The translations under genes and the position numbers were made by a program. 45,938 bases of DNA from contig JARLHO010000138.1 in the NCBI GenBank assembly GCA_031292215.1, positions 1 through 45,938 of the forward strand. Direction: 5' to 3'. The stretch's first letter is position 1. The number at the start of each line of letters is the position of its first letter. Below, in pieces: positions 1 to 9,975 of the stretch. The DNA comes from Syntrophobacteraceae bacterium (lineage in GTDB: Bacteria; Desulfobacterota; Syntrophobacteria; Syntrophobacterales; Syntrophobacteraceae). A model generated the notes under the pieces. That model worked only from the letters and a program-made list of their open reading frames with translations. It was not told the origin of the DNA and did not search any database.

Positions 1-474
1 ATAAATCAGCGCTCATTCATGCTCCGATGGCCATAAAACGGAGTGCGAGAGGCGCTTTCGCTTTTTCTCAAGATTTGCGAGCTTTTCTCGATGAATTGGG
101 GACCTGAGCGCATCGAACTTTTGTGACGTGCCTGATCCCGAGAACCCGACACCGGCAAATACCGCTTTTGACAGTGCGTGAGCTATTTTTTCATTCGATA
201 CCGGGAATTGCTGGGCGACAACTGCGTTGGCTTGCGCTTCCGGTACCGTCCGTCTCCCCGTGCAACTAAAACGTGAAATAGGGAAACTATGGGACGATAT
301 CAATAAGGTACCATACAAAGAAATCTTCAACGCCTCTATCCCAGGACTACATGTATGGCGATGTGTTCAAGTTCAACGGCGCATTGATAGGCTATAGATG
401 GTTATGCTAAGCGCACTGAATTATCGAAATTCCTTGGCCTTACCACTCATGGTAACAGAATAATTTCCGGTTTA
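1..474. other. Gene-poor left end, possibly an eroded gene
   Basis: I see no convincing intact gene here. On the plus strand a short frame opens at an ATG at 351 and stops at 408-410. A second frame opens at 391, right after a TAG, and runs uninterrupted into the weak frame at 475-717. Two overlapping plus-strand frames of this kind are what a frameshifted, decaying gene looks like, but I cannot name a family. A minus-strand frame at 13-330 also lacks any recognisable motif. Confidence 0.3.
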
Positions 475-717
475 GTGTTTGAATATCTCCCGGTGAGGCA
501 GTTTAAGGAACCGAGTTTTGAACTGGACTCCTGTGCTACTGATGAAAAAATAACGATGATCGTGGATAGTCGGGTCAATGCGTTAGGGGTTGCCTTGGAA
601 ACACACTATCCAAATTCGATTATTCCGACCCTTTTCAAAAATTTAAAGAAATGCGAGCACCTGGCAAAAGAGGCTCGCATTATACTCAGCAATTCCACAG
701 CCTCTACAATGCCTTAG
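475..717 (+). CDS. Small hypothetical protein or gene remnant
   Basis: This 80-codon frame starts at a GTG and has no clear Shine-Dalgarno sequence. The frame is open upstream to a TAG at 388-390 with no ATG, so the visible start is probably not a real one. The protein is mixed alpha-type in composition, with no transmembrane segment or known motif. It points towards the minus-strand capsule locus and has no co-directional neighbour. It is more likely the 3' part of a decayed gene than a functional small protein. Confidence 0.22.
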   Translation: MFEYLPVRQFKEPSFELDSCATDEKITMIVDSRVNALGVALETHYPNSIIPTLFKNLKKCEHLAKEARIILSNSTASTMP

Positions 718-730
718 GCCTTGGACCTAT

Positions 731-860
731 AACTGGACAAATGGCCGTCACAAGCCCCCGGAAATCCCTTTGAGCGTCATTTTGTCCAGTTTCCCAAAAG
801 GTAGTCATGGCTTCGCGCAGGTTTGCGGGCCGCGCCAAGGGGCGAACACTGGACAATGAC
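731..860. repeat. Three copies of a 13-14 bp ACTGGACAA repeat
   Basis: AACTGGACAAATG at 731-743, its inverted form CATTTTGTCCAGTT at 778-791, and ACTGGACAATGAC at 848-860 are near-identical. The first two form an inverted pair with about 34 bp between them; the second and third form another. They lie just downstream of the oxoamine synthase gene. Multiple short terminal repeats of this type occur at the ends of some insertion sequences, and paired inverted copies could also be a regulator site or an mRNA 3' structure. No transposase is adjacent. Confidence 0.5.
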
Positions 861-900
861 GATACGATAAGAGAGCTTGGCAGCCGCACCGTTTGCCCCT

Positions 901-2256
901 CTACAACAGCCTGATCTCTTCCCGAAGCGCCGAGATGGTCGATACGATTTGCTCTTCGGAGTGGTCGCAACAGATAAAGAAGCGCAACCTGGCCGATTTT
1001 TCCTGCACCGCCGGGTAGACGATGGGCTGCACGTTTATGCCGCGCGTAAAGAGTGCGGCCGAGAGCTGCGCGGCTTTTAAAGAACTGCCCGTAATAGCGG
1101 GCGTTACCGCCAAGCCGGCGCTGGTTCCCGTATCGATGCCCGCCGCCTTGGCCCGGGCCAGGAAAAATCGCCCCCGTTCCTGCAATGTCTTAACGCGCTC
1201 GGGTTCCCTTAGAAGGCACTCCAGGGCGGCAAGGCAGGCGGCCGCAATCGGCGGGGGCATGCCTACGCTGTATAGAAACCCCGGCGCAACGAACTTTAGA
1301 TGTTCCACCAAGGCTGTCTCGCCGGCAATAAATCCGCCGCATCCGGCCAACGCCTTGCTAAGCGTTCCCATCCAGATATCGACCTCTTTTCCTCCCAGTC
1401 CGAAATGCTCCCGTATTCCCAATCCCCTCTCGCCCATAACCCCGAAGGAATGGGCCTCGTCCACCATCAGGAATGCGTGGCGCCTGCGCTTTATTTCTAT
1501 AAACGCCGGCAGGTCGGGGTAGTCCCCGTCCATGCTGTAGATTCCTTCGACCACGATCAGGACCCGCTCGAAATGGTGGCGCTGATTTTTCAAGATATTG
1601 TCCAGGGCCACCCAGTCGTTGTGAGGAAAGGGAAGTCGGTTGGCCCCCGAGAGCACTATCCCCTGCAAAATGCTGTTGTGGATGAGCGCGTCATGGACAA
1701 TCAGGTCCTTGGGGCCGAAAAGGTGGCCGATGGCGGTGACGTTGGTGGCATGGCCGCTTACAAACACCAGGGCGTCATCGGTTCCGTATACTTCGGCAAG
1801 GGCTCGCTCCAGATCTCGGTGGATAGGACGCTCGCCTGCAACCATGCGGCTTGCCGAAGCCGAAGTGCCGTAGCGATCGATGGCCGCTTTGGCCGCCTGG
1901 CTCACATAAGGATGGCCGGAAAGCCCAAGGTAATTATAGCTGGCAAAATTTGTGTAGGGCTCTCCCGAAATGGAAGTGAGCGCGCCGGCGATTGCGTCGT
2001 GCACCTTGAAAAAGGGATTTGTTATGCCAAATCTTGCCGCGCCCGCATTAATCGTACGAAGTTTTTGATAGCCGGGGTGCAGGTGGAATCGATAGAATTT
2101 TTCGGGGATATCGAAGTCCTCGCTCCGAGTCGAGGAGTCGGCGCAGGTCGCGGCCCCCTCGTCGTGCTCGGCCTTGCGAAGCCGTCGCTCCAGAGTCTGC
2201 TGGATTATCTTTTCCTTTATCTGGCCTGTCAGGCCGGAAACTCCCTTGCCCTTCAT
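901..2256 (-). CDS. rkpG: Alpha-oxoamine synthase (RkpG/SPT-like), PLP-dependent
   Basis: This 451-residue fold-type I PLP enzyme belongs to the family of 8-amino-7-oxononanoate synthase, 2-amino-3-ketobutyrate CoA ligase and serine palmitoyltransferase. These enzymes condense an amino acid with an acyl thioester, releasing CO2. The PLP lysine is K301 in TLSKALAG, and VDEAHSFG (D266, H269) supplies the cofactor-binding aspartate. An extra N-terminal stretch of about 100 residues, ending in a NPFF-containing segment, precedes the catalytic core and is typical of PKS-associated members. The ATG lies one base after the PKS stop (TAGAATG), so the two are translationally coupled. The acyl donor is therefore probably the chain on the PKS carrier domain. 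The amino acid (serine, glycine or alanine) cannot be read from sequence. The RkpG assignment is by family and context; an SPT-like role is inference. Confidence 0.88.
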   Translation of the reverse strand: MKGKGVSGLTGQIKEKIIQQTLERRLRKAEHDEGAATCADSSTRSEDFDIPEKFYRFHLHPGYQKLRTINAGAARFGITNPFFKVHDAIAGALTSISGEPYTNFASYNYLGLSGHPYVSQAAKAAIDRYGTSASASRMVAGERPIHRDLERALAEVYGTDDALVFVSGHATNVTAIGHLFGPKDLIVHDALIHNSILQGIVLSGANRLPFPHNDWVALDNILKNQRHHFERVLIVVEGIYSMDGDYPDLPAFIEIKRRRHAFLMVDEAHSFGVMGERGLGIREHFGLGGKEVDIWMGTLSKALAGCGGFIAGETALVEHLKFVAPGFLYSVGMPPPIAAACLAALECLLREPERVKTLQERGRFFLARAKAAGIDTGTSAGLAVTPAITGSSLKAAQLSAALFTRGINVQPIVYPAVQEKSARLRFFICCDHSEEQIVSTISALREEIRLL

Positions 2257-2257
2257 T

Positions 2258-5200
2258 CTATCTGATCATCCTTATTATCGGATCGCGGTTCAATGAGTCG
2301 AGGTCCTCGGCCAGGCTTTCGATTTCTTCCTGCGTCGCCTCAACCCCGTGTTGAGCAACAGCTTGTCGCACCTGTGCGAGGGTATCTTTTCGGTTTTCCG
2401 ACTCAACTGCGCCATCGAGGCGCCTCATTTGCCTGGCCAACCGCTCTGCAAGTTTTTCGATAGTCGGGCTTTCGCTAAGAGACATGACCGGCAGGTTGAT
2501 CCCGAAGCGGGCCTCGATGGCGGTGGCAAGCTCCACGCCCATAAGAGAGTCGAGCCCCATATCGAAGAGCGAACAGGTCGGGTCTATCTTATCGTGCGCT
2601 ATCTGCAGGATATGGCCTACTTCCCGGGTGAGAAGGCCGGCTATGGCGTCCGGGAGTTCCTCATCGGGGACCCGATCGAGGAAATGGCGCAGATCCTCGG
2701 CAAGGCTTTCCTCCGTCTGTGAGTTGCCCAGTTGCTTGAAGAGTTCGCTGAATTTGGGCAGCCCTGCGCTTGGCAGAAATGAACCGATCGTTTTACCGTC
2801 AACTTCGAGCACCCCGAGACCCGAGCGGTCGGATGCAATCATTGTCTCCAGGATATCGAGGGCTGCCGCCGATTGTATCGCCGACCCGCCCATGCGAGCG
2901 ATCAGCGCGTTTTTTATCTCTTCGTTTCGGGCAAGGAAGCCGCAATCCTCTATGGCGCCAAAGCGAACGCAGACAGCGGGCAAACCGGCATCTCTTCTCA
3001 CCTTCGAGAAGGCTTCAAGCCAGGTGTTTGCCGCAACATAGGCGGCCTGGCCCGGATTTCCGAAAAGTGTGGTCGCCGAGGAAAAGAGCACAAAAAAATC
3101 CAGGGCGACATTTTGACTCATCTCATGGAGGTAGCGCGCCCCAAGGACCTTGGGCGCCAGTACACGTCGAATCTGCTCGGGGCTGGAGTTCTTTACCAGT
3201 CCGTCTTCGATAACCGCCGCCGCATGGACTATTCCCTTAAGAGGGGGCAGTTCCGCCTCGATTCGCGCAAAAAGAGACGACATGGCGGCTTTGTCGGTAA
3301 CGTCGCAGGGCCAGCCATACACGGAGACCCCACGCTGCCCGAGTCCTTCGATCGCCTCCACGGATTCTTTGGAATCCGCACCCCTTCGGCTTACCAGCAC
3401 CAGGTGTCTCGCGCCTTTGGAGGCTAGCCACTGCGCAGTTCTCAGCCCGAAACCGCTTAGTCCCCCGGTAACCAGGTAGGTGGCCTCGGCCGGCAGTTCC
3501 AAAGACTTGGCGGCGGGTATTTTCCCCCTGCCAAGCTCCTTTACCCCGTTTCGGTAGGTTACCACGATCTTTCCGATTTGCCGCGCCTGCTGCATGTACC
3601 GAAAAGCGTCGACGACCTCTTTGGCTTCAAACGTCGTATAGGGAAGAGGCTGCAGGGCGCCCTCCGCAAAAAGTGTCATGACTTCGGAGAGCAGCTTGCG
3701 GGCCATCTCGGGACAGGTCAGCATCAATTGATCGGTATCGACTCCGAAATAGCTGAGGTTATTTCGAAAAGGCCTTAACCCGACTTTCGTGTTTTCATAG
3801 AAATCTCTTTTGCCGATCTCCAGAAAACGGCCAAAGGGTTTTAGCACCCGCAAATTGCGGTTGATCGCCTCCCCGGCCAAAGAATTGAGAACGACGTCCA
3901 CGCCCTGCCCGCCGGTCCGCTCGAGTATCTCCTCGCAAAAGGAGAGAGTGCGGGAATTGAACAGGTTTTCCACCCCCATCAGGGCGAGGAAATCATGTTT
4001 TTCCTCCGAACCCGCAGTAGCGTAGATTTCCGCGCCGCACCACCTGGCTATCTGTATGGCCGCAAGTCCCACGGCCCCGGTCGCGCCGTGGATCAGCACC
4101 CTCTCTTTTTCCTGCAAATGAGCGAGATGATGCAGGCAATAATAGGAGGTGAAAAAGGCGATCGGAATCGTTGCCGCCGCTTCAAAGGAAAGCCCCTCGG
4201 GGATGCGTTCGATGCAGTTCGAGTCAACCAGGAGCCGATTGCTAAAACAGCTCGGGCTAAACCCCATCACGCGCTCACCCGGAAGAAACTCGCCGGCGCC
4301 GCGGCCAACTTTTGCGATAACGCCCGAAAACTCCAGGCCAAGGGTTGGACCTGCAAAGCCGTTTGCCACCGCTTCGTCCGGAAGCAGCCCGATGGAGAAC
4401 ATAAAATCCCTGAAATTCAGGCCGGTCGCCCGGACATCTATCTCCACCTCGCCACTCTCAGGCGCCCTCCAAGGGGATCTTTTCCATCTGAGGTTTTTCA
4501 ACTGACCCGGGTGATCGAACCCCAACCGCAACGCGGAGTCCCCGGGATCTTGCGCCCGGTCGGCAGAGTCTTCCGGGGGCGGCTGAATATGCAGACGAGG
4601 TACAAACCGCTCACCGGACGCGGTTATGACCACTTCGTGTTCACAATCCGGCTGCTGGAACTCCCTATCGATCGCCGCCGCCGCAATCCGTATATTGGAC
4701 GGGTCTTCGAGGTCGATTAGACGGACCGAACAGCCCGGAACCTCGTTTATCATCGTGGTCCCGAAACCGTGGAGCGCGGCATCCGATATTTCGGAAAGCG
4801 AACCCGAAAGGCGCCCGCTATCGCGGCCGGGCAGCCTGTGGGCCGCCGCCCGGCTGGTGATAAGCCAGCAGACGGGGTTTACGCGCGCCATTTCGCAGGC
4901 GGAAACGATCGCCGCAGCCGTAGAGCATCTGCGGACCTGGGCGTCGAGGCAATCGGAGGGGGCGCTGTCTACCCCCGGCCCGTTCAGCCCGGCAAGGTGA
5001 ACCATGGAGCAGGGCTCCCCGTGATTTTGGGCTTCGAGCAGCATGGAATGGAGGTGTTCGGCGCTCCCGGGGTTAGTTTGCATCACCTTGTCGCCCCTTG
5101 CCCGTATCCGACTGGTAAGGTTTTCGGCAAGCTTTTTAGAATAACCGCTCTCATCGGAAATGATGAGCCAGTTTAGAAAGTTCCCGGTACTTGACGCCGG

Positions 5201-8200
5201 TTGGGTGGAATGCACCGTTTCCAAACGGCCCAGCAAAAAGTAGGGGCCAACGGCGCCATTTTGTGCGAATTCCAAATTGACGGTCGCAAGGCCAAGCCGC
5301 TCCAACTGCTGAAGCCAAAAGCTCATTGGCTGCTGGCGAGACGCGGGATGTCCGGGCGAAAGTCCGGCCCACCACTCGCTGTGCGCTCCGAAGACAAAAT
5401 CGATCCAACGCGTCGGGTGGTATTCGATAAACAGGATCAAACCGCCGGGCGCGAGGTGGGCGACCCCGTACTCGAGGGCTTCGACCGCAGCCTGGAGGGT
5501 TCCAAAATCCGAGTTGAAAACCGCTGCGTGAAATCTGGGCCGCTCGGCGACAGGCGCGCAGGAACACGCGCCGGGCGTACCGATCAGGCCGGCTTCGATT
5601 AGAGGAAATATTTCCTGCGTCTTCTTGGCTTCCTCAAGCGAGGTCTGGGAAGTTGTAGCAAATAAATAGTCGCTTCTCGTAAAATCCAGGCTGCCGCAGA
5701 TATGCTCGGCAAACCGGGGAGGACCTTCGCTTATTTCGAGGACTCCGAGCCTTTTGCCCTCGGGCAGATTTTCCAACCCGCTGGAGATTACTTTGCGCAG
5801 TTGCTCTCCGATTCGCTCTCCCTGGGACTCGCCAAGCATCACCCCCCTCAGCGCGCCAAGGGAGCAGAGCGCAGGGCAGACCTTCCCCGGAGGCGTATCG
5901 CCGAGGAGAAGAGATTGCAGGTGCAACCCCACTCGCCCGATGGCATGGACAACCTTTACACAGTCCGGGTAGTCGGCGAGCAGGATGTTCCAGATGTCGC
6001 GGGAGCTAATTTGATCTTCCCGCTCAAAGACCGGGGTCCCTTGGCCCGAGTCGCCCGCAATGGCCCCGTCATTGGCGCCGGTCGCCAGCAGATGCTCAAA
6101 ATAGTGGGTTAGCTCCGGATTTTTCGACCGCAACCTGCCCAGGGTTTCCGCGAAAAGACTTTGGCCCTCCCCGGCAAGCAAGAAGAGGGCTTCCCGGGTA
6201 AAGCCTTCGCACAAACCGTCCAAAAGAGGGTCTATTTCGTTTGTGTAACGCGTTTGACCACTATTTGCCTCCCCGTCCGCAACCACGCGATTCATCCCCT
6301 CCAAAAATCTTTCGAATGCCACGTGAGGAACGGTTGTTACGGGCGAAAGGGGATGAGGCCGGGGGACATAGGCGGAAGCTATGAATTGGAGACGGTCCGC
6401 CGACTCCTTGCGAAGGCGCACGCTTCGAAAATCCACATCGTCTACTACTGCGATCGCCCTTCCGTCCGCTCCAAAGAGCGAAAAATCGGCAATGATCGAA
6501 TGGGGCCTGCGGTGGCGGATTTTGGCCAGGGCGAAGGTCGGATGCGACCGGGCGCCGTGGAAAACGATTCGTCCGATCCTGCAGGGAACAAAAGCCGCGC
6601 CCTCGCCAAGACCTCCAACCTCACCCTTTAGAAGCTGGAATATCAGTTGGAAGGCGCAATCCAACAGGGCCGGGTGAAGAAAATAGCTGCCCAGCTCCTC
6701 TCCAACCGAGTCGGGTATCCCATAGACGCCCAGTACGGCGTCGTTTTCCACCCATCCATGATCGATTGCCCGGTAGCTTGGCCCGTAGCTAAGACCCACG
6801 GCGGTTGTCAGCTCTTTGTGCAAAGAGCCGCTAAAGTCGGGAGCTCTCGTCGGGAAAACCGGTGTCGCCTGTTGTAACCCCGCCTTGCCCGGCTCGGCCA
6901 GAATGCGGCCCGTTGCGTGAACCGTCCAGGGCTCATCGCCGGCATGCGTTTTCCCCCTGACGGTAAAGCCCCCGTCCTGCCTGTTTATGGCAAACCGCAC
7001 CGTCTTCGACTGCTCGGCCCCCAGCCCCAGGGGATTGGTAATCGTCAGCTCCTCGATTTCAGCCGTTTCCCCCGGCTGCCACAACATGGCCGCAGCCAGT
7101 GCAAGTTCGGCAAAACCTGCCCCTGCCAAAAGAGGCGCCCCTCCCACGACATGGTCGGCCAAATTTGGATAAAGCTGCGTGTCGATTTGGTTTTCCCAGG
7201 TAAGTTCGTGTTGGGCAAGCGGATAGCCAAGAAGAGGATGGACCCGGTTTCTGCCAAGCTGCCCGAAGGAATCGGAACTGCCCTTAAGCCAGTGGCGCTC
7301 TTTTTGCCAGGGGTAGTTGGGAAGTTGCACAAAGCGCCCCCGCCGGGGAAACAGGGTTTCCCAGTTTACCTGCGCCCCAGCCATCGCCGCCTGGAACCCC
7401 GCGCCCCATACCCGCTTGGGATCGTCGTCTCCTCTTTTTAGCGTTGGAATCACGCGGCCGCCGATTTGTAAATCCTTAAGGCACTGGTTCACATAGTATT
7501 GCAGGATCGGGTGGGGACCGATTTCGACAAAAATATTGATACCCCCCGCCAAGACGTCCTTGATCGCCTGGTCGAATAAAACGGGCTGCCGGATATTTCG
7601 CCACCAATAGCCCGCGTTGAGCTCGGAACCCTCCACCAGCTCGCCGGTAACCGCCGAGTGGAAAGGGCGCCTCGTTTTGCGCGGTCGAATGTCTTTTAGC
7701 GCCTCCAGGAGCTCTTCCCGCAAAGGGTCCATCGACGGGCCGTGAAAGGCGTAATCGAGGTCGAGCCTTTTGTAAAATATCCCGCGCTCGGCCAGGATGG
7801 CCTCAAGCTTTGAGAGCTCATCGCAAGATCCGCAGAAGGTGACCCCACCGGAGCTGTTGATGCACGCCAGGGTGAGCGAATCCGACATCCCCGGTTCTTT
7901 CAGTAGAGCCCGAGCCCCGTCGCCTCCCAGTCCCACCGCGCTCATCTGGCCCGCGCCCCGCGTTTTTCCCTGCAAACGGCTGCGATGGTACACCACCGCC
8001 ACGGCGTCTTCCAAGGACAGCGCACCCGAGGCCCACGCGGCGGCGATTTCCCCCACGCTGTGGCCGGCAACCGCCCGGGGGGTTACGCCCCGGGACTGGA
8101 GCAGCTTCGTTATGCCCACCTGCAGCGCAAAAAGGGCCGGTTGCGCTATTTCGGTATACCCGTAGCGCTCCACACCCTGCCTGCCTGCTAGTTCCTCTTC

Positions 8201-9919
8201 TATGGAAAAGTCCCCAAGCCTTAGGAAAAGCCTATCGATTTCCACGACGGCTTCCCTAAAAACCGCCTCCTCCTCCAGAAGCCGTTTTCCCATCCCCTCC
8301 CAGGCCGCGCCGTTTCCCGAATACACGAAGGCGGCTCCAAGCGGCGCCTTCAATTGCGAGGCCGCCTCTACCGCAGATGGTGCTAAACCACCACCCTCAT
8401 CGGCAAAAAGCTCAAGGGCCTTCGACAGGGCCAGGGGCGTTTTGGCAAGAGCTATTGCGCGATGGTCGTGCCATTCCCGCCGCCATACCGTGTTATAGGC
8501 GATATCGTAGAGGTCGCACCCGGGATTATTCACAATAAAGGTCGATAGAGCGCGGGCAGCCGCTCTTACTGCCGCCTCGCTTTTTGCGGACACCACAACC
8601 GGCAAATCGGCCCCTTCCGGCGCCTCCAACCGCTCTTCGGGGCCGCAATGGTTTTCGAGCATCACGTGAGCGTTTGCGCCTCCAAACCCGAAAGAGTTTA
8701 CCCCGATTAGAAGTCGCCCCGTCTGTTGCAAGGGCGTGGTCCTGGTGACCACCCGCAGATTCCATTCCGCAAACGGGATAGCGGGATTAAGGTCCTCTAT
8801 GGATATGGTTGGCGGAATCAAACGATGTTTGAGACAATAGATCGCCTTGACCAGCCCGGCTACGCCCGAGGCCGTTTCCATGTGTCCCAGGTTGCTCTTG
8901 ACCGAGCCGATGGGAAGAGGCTGTCCGGGTCGCCGCTTTTTCCCCAAAGCTTTGTAGAGGCCCAGACATTCGATGGGGTCTCCGACAGGAGTCCCGGTGC
9001 CGTGGGCCTCCACGTAGTCGATATCGGCCCCGTCCACTCCGGCCTGCCGGCACACACTTTCCAAAAGCTGCGCCTGCGCCTCGGCGCTGGGAATGGTCAA
9101 CCCTTTCTTTCGGCCGTCCGTATTTACGCCCGTCCCCAGGACGACCGCCTGGATGTTGTCGCCATCTCGAATAGCCAGTTCATAATCTTTTAGAACGAAA
9201 AGGCCTCCGCCCTCGGAGCGCACATACCCGTCGGCCTGCGCGTCAAAGGGTCTGCTTTGTCCGGATTTGGAAAGCATCGAAGCCTTGCTGAAGATGATAA
9301 ACCCGTACGGGTGCAGGTGCAAATTGATGCCCCCGGCCAGGGCCTGCGTGGTCTCCCCCGATGCGATGGCGCGGCACGCGAGGTGAAATGCCGCAAGAGA
9401 AGACGAACACGCCGTGTCCACAGACATGCTGGGGCCGTGGAGATCGAAAAAGAAAGACAGGCGATTGGCCGCCATGCTCACCGTATTGCCGGTGGCGGTG
9501 GTTGCGTCGACACCGGCGAGATCCTCGGCCATGCGGTAGGAGTAGTCGGAAGTGGAAATCCCCACATATACGCCGCAATCGCCGCCCCGAATCGAGCCCG
9601 GTGTTATCCCCGAATTTTCCAATGCCTCCCAGGTCAGCTCGAGGAGCAGGCGCTGCTGGGGGTCCATGAGGGCCGCCTCGCGAGGGGATATCCCGAAAAA
9701 GTCGCCGTCAAACCCCGAAACATCCCCGAGCGATCCTGCGGCAAAGCTGCAGCTCGTGCCCGGGTGGGACCGGTCCGGATGATAGAAGGTATCCGTTGCC
9801 CACCTCGTCTTATCCACGCTGGTGATAAGAGGGCGTCCGGCGAGCAGATCCGGCCAGAACCGGTCGGTGTCGGTTCCCGGGAACCTGAAGGAAAATCCTA
9901 TGATTGCAATCCGTTTCAT
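2258..9919 (-). CDS. rkpA: Highly reducing type I polyketide synthase (RkpA-like)
   Basis: A 2553-residue single-module PKS. Order with approximate residues from the chosen start: ketosynthase 1-425 (DTACSSS with C171, H306, H346); acyltransferase 525-830 (GHSVGE, S621; YAFH at the substrate-specificity site, nearer the malonyl than the methylmalonyl motif); dehydratase 890-1175 (H923, D1087); a degenerate C-methyltransferase-like region 1240-1560; a structural pseudo-ketoreductase near 1580-1790; enoylreductase 1795-2125 (HGATGAVGLAA); ketoreductase 2130-2370 (GGLSGFG, Y2294); acyl carrier domain 2410-2500 (S2458 in DMGLDSL). All reducing domains are present, so a saturated lipid-like chain is expected. 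There is no thioesterase; release is probably by the coupled oxoamine synthase. The ATG at 9919 directly precedes the KS; an upstream ATG at 10003 would overlap the reductase gene. S. meliloti RkpA, needed for K-antigen capsule, is the closest known analogue I can name. Confidence 0.92.
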   Translation of the reverse strand: MKRIAIIGFSFRFPGTDTDRFWPDLLAGRPLITSVDKTRWATDTFYHPDRSHPGTSCSFAAGSLGDVSGFDGDFFGISPREAALMDPQQRLLLELTWEALENSGITPGSIRGGDCGVYVGISTSDYSYRMAEDLAGVDATTATGNTVSMAANRLSFFFDLHGPSMSVDTACSSSLAAFHLACRAIASGETTQALAGGINLHLHPYGFIIFSKASMLSKSGQSRPFDAQADGYVRSEGGGLFVLKDYELAIRDGDNIQAVVLGTGVNTDGRKKGLTIPSAEAQAQLLESVCRQAGVDGADIDYVEAHGTGTPVGDPIECLGLYKALGKKRRPGQPLPIGSVKSNLGHMETASGVAGLVKAIYCLKHRLIPPTISIEDLNPAIPFAEWNLRVVTRTTPLQQTGRLLIGVNSFGFGGANAHVMLENHCGPEERLEAPEGADLPVVVSAKSEAAVRAAARALSTFIVNNPGCDLYDIAYNTVWRREWHDHRAIALAKTPLALSKALELFADEGGGLAPSAVEAASQLKAPLGAAFVYSGNGAAWEGMGKRLLEEEAVFREAVVEIDRLFLRLGDFSIEEELAGRQGVERYGYTEIAQPALFALQVGITKLLQSRGVTPRAVAGHSVGEIAAAWASGALSLEDAVAVVYHRSRLQGKTRGAGQMSAVGLGGDGARALLKEPGMSDSLTLACINSSGGVTFCGSCDELSKLEAILAERGIFYKRLDLDYAFHGPSMDPLREELLEALKDIRPRKTRRPFHSAVTGELVEGSELNAGYWWRNIRQPVLFDQAIKDVLAGGINIFVEIGPHPILQYYVNQCLKDLQIGGRVIPTLKRGDDDPKRVWGAGFQAAMAGAQVNWETLFPRRGRFVQLPNYPWQKERHWLKGSSDSFGQLGRNRVHPLLGYPLAQHELTWENQIDTQLYPNLADHVVGGAPLLAGAGFAELALAAAMLWQPGETAEIEELTITNPLGLGAEQSKTVRFAINRQDGGFTVRGKTHAGDEPWTVHATGRILAEPGKAGLQQATPVFPTRAPDFSGSLHKELTTAVGLSYGPSYRAIDHGWVENDAVLGVYGIPDSVGEELGSYFLHPALLDCAFQLIFQLLKGEVGGLGEGAAFVPCRIGRIVFHGARSHPTFALAKIRHRRPHSIIADFSLFGADGRAIAVVDDVDFRSVRLRKESADRLQFIASAYVPRPHPLSPVTTVPHVAFERFLEGMNRVVADGEANSGQTRYTNEIDPLLDGLCEGFTREALFLLAGEGQSLFAETLGRLRSKNPELTHYFEHLLATGANDGAIAGDSGQGTPVFEREDQISSRDIWNILLADYPDCVKVVHAIGRVGLHLQSLLLGDTPPGKVCPALCSLGALRGVMLGESQGERIGEQLRKVISSGLENLPEGKRLGVLEISEGPPRFAEHICGSLDFTRSDYLFATTSQTSLEEAKKTQEIFPLIEAGLIGTPGACSCAPVAERPRFHAAVFNSDFGTLQAAVEALEYGVAHLAPGGLILFIEYHPTRWIDFVFGAHSEWWAGLSPGHPASRQQPMSFWLQQLERLGLATVNLEFAQNGAVGPYFLLGRLETVHSTQPASSTGNFLNWLIISDESGYSKKLAENLTSRIRARGDKVMQTNPGSAEHLHSMLLEAQNHGEPCSMVHLAGLNGPGVDSAPSDCLDAQVRRCSTAAAIVSACEMARVNPVCWLITSRAAAHRLPGRDSGRLSGSLSEISDAALHGFGTTMINEVPGCSVRLIDLEDPSNIRIAAAAIDREFQQPDCEHEVVITASGERFVPRLHIQPPPEDSADRAQDPGDSALRLGFDHPGQLKNLRWKRSPWRAPESGEVEIDVRATGLNFRDFMFSIGLLPDEAVANGFAGPTLGLEFSGVIAKVGRGAGEFLPGERVMGFSPSCFSNRLLVDSNCIERIPEGLSFEAAATIPIAFFTSYYCLHHLAHLQEKERVLIHGATGAVGLAAIQIARWCGAEIYATAGSEEKHDFLALMGVENLFNSRTLSFCEEILERTGGQGVDVVLNSLAGEAINRNLRVLKPFGRFLEIGKRDFYENTKVGLRPFRNNLSYFGVDTDQLMLTCPEMARKLLSEVMTLFAEGALQPLPYTTFEAKEVVDAFRYMQQARQIGKIVVTYRNGVKELGRGKIPAAKSLELPAEATYLVTGGLSGFGLRTAQWLASKGARHLVLVSRRGADSKESVEAIEGLGQRGVSVYGWPCDVTDKAAMSSLFARIEAELPPLKGIVHAAAVIEDGLVKNSSPEQIRRVLAPKVLGARYLHEMSQNVALDFFVLFSSATTLFGNPGQAAYVAANTWLEAFSKVRRDAGLPAVCVRFGAIEDCGFLARNEEIKNALIARMGGSAIQSAAALDILETMIASDRSGLGVLEVDGKTIGSFLPSAGLPKFSELFKQLGNSQTEESLAEDLRHFLDRVPDEELPDAIAGLLTREVGHILQIAHDKIDPTCSLFDMGLDSLMGVELATAIEARFGINLPVMSLSESPTIEKLAERLARQMRRLDGAVESENRKDTLAQVRQAVAQHGVEATQEEIESLAEDLDSLNRDPIIRMIR

Positions 9920-9975
9920 AAAAATAGGGTCACTCGATTCGTCAAAACCCGCCCGAAAGCGGATGTAGTGATTTT

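Noticed and set aside
1300-2265. Long plus-strand reading frame
   Set aside because: It is antisense to the oxoamine synthase, has no family motif and no ribosome-binding site. The minus-strand gene explains it.
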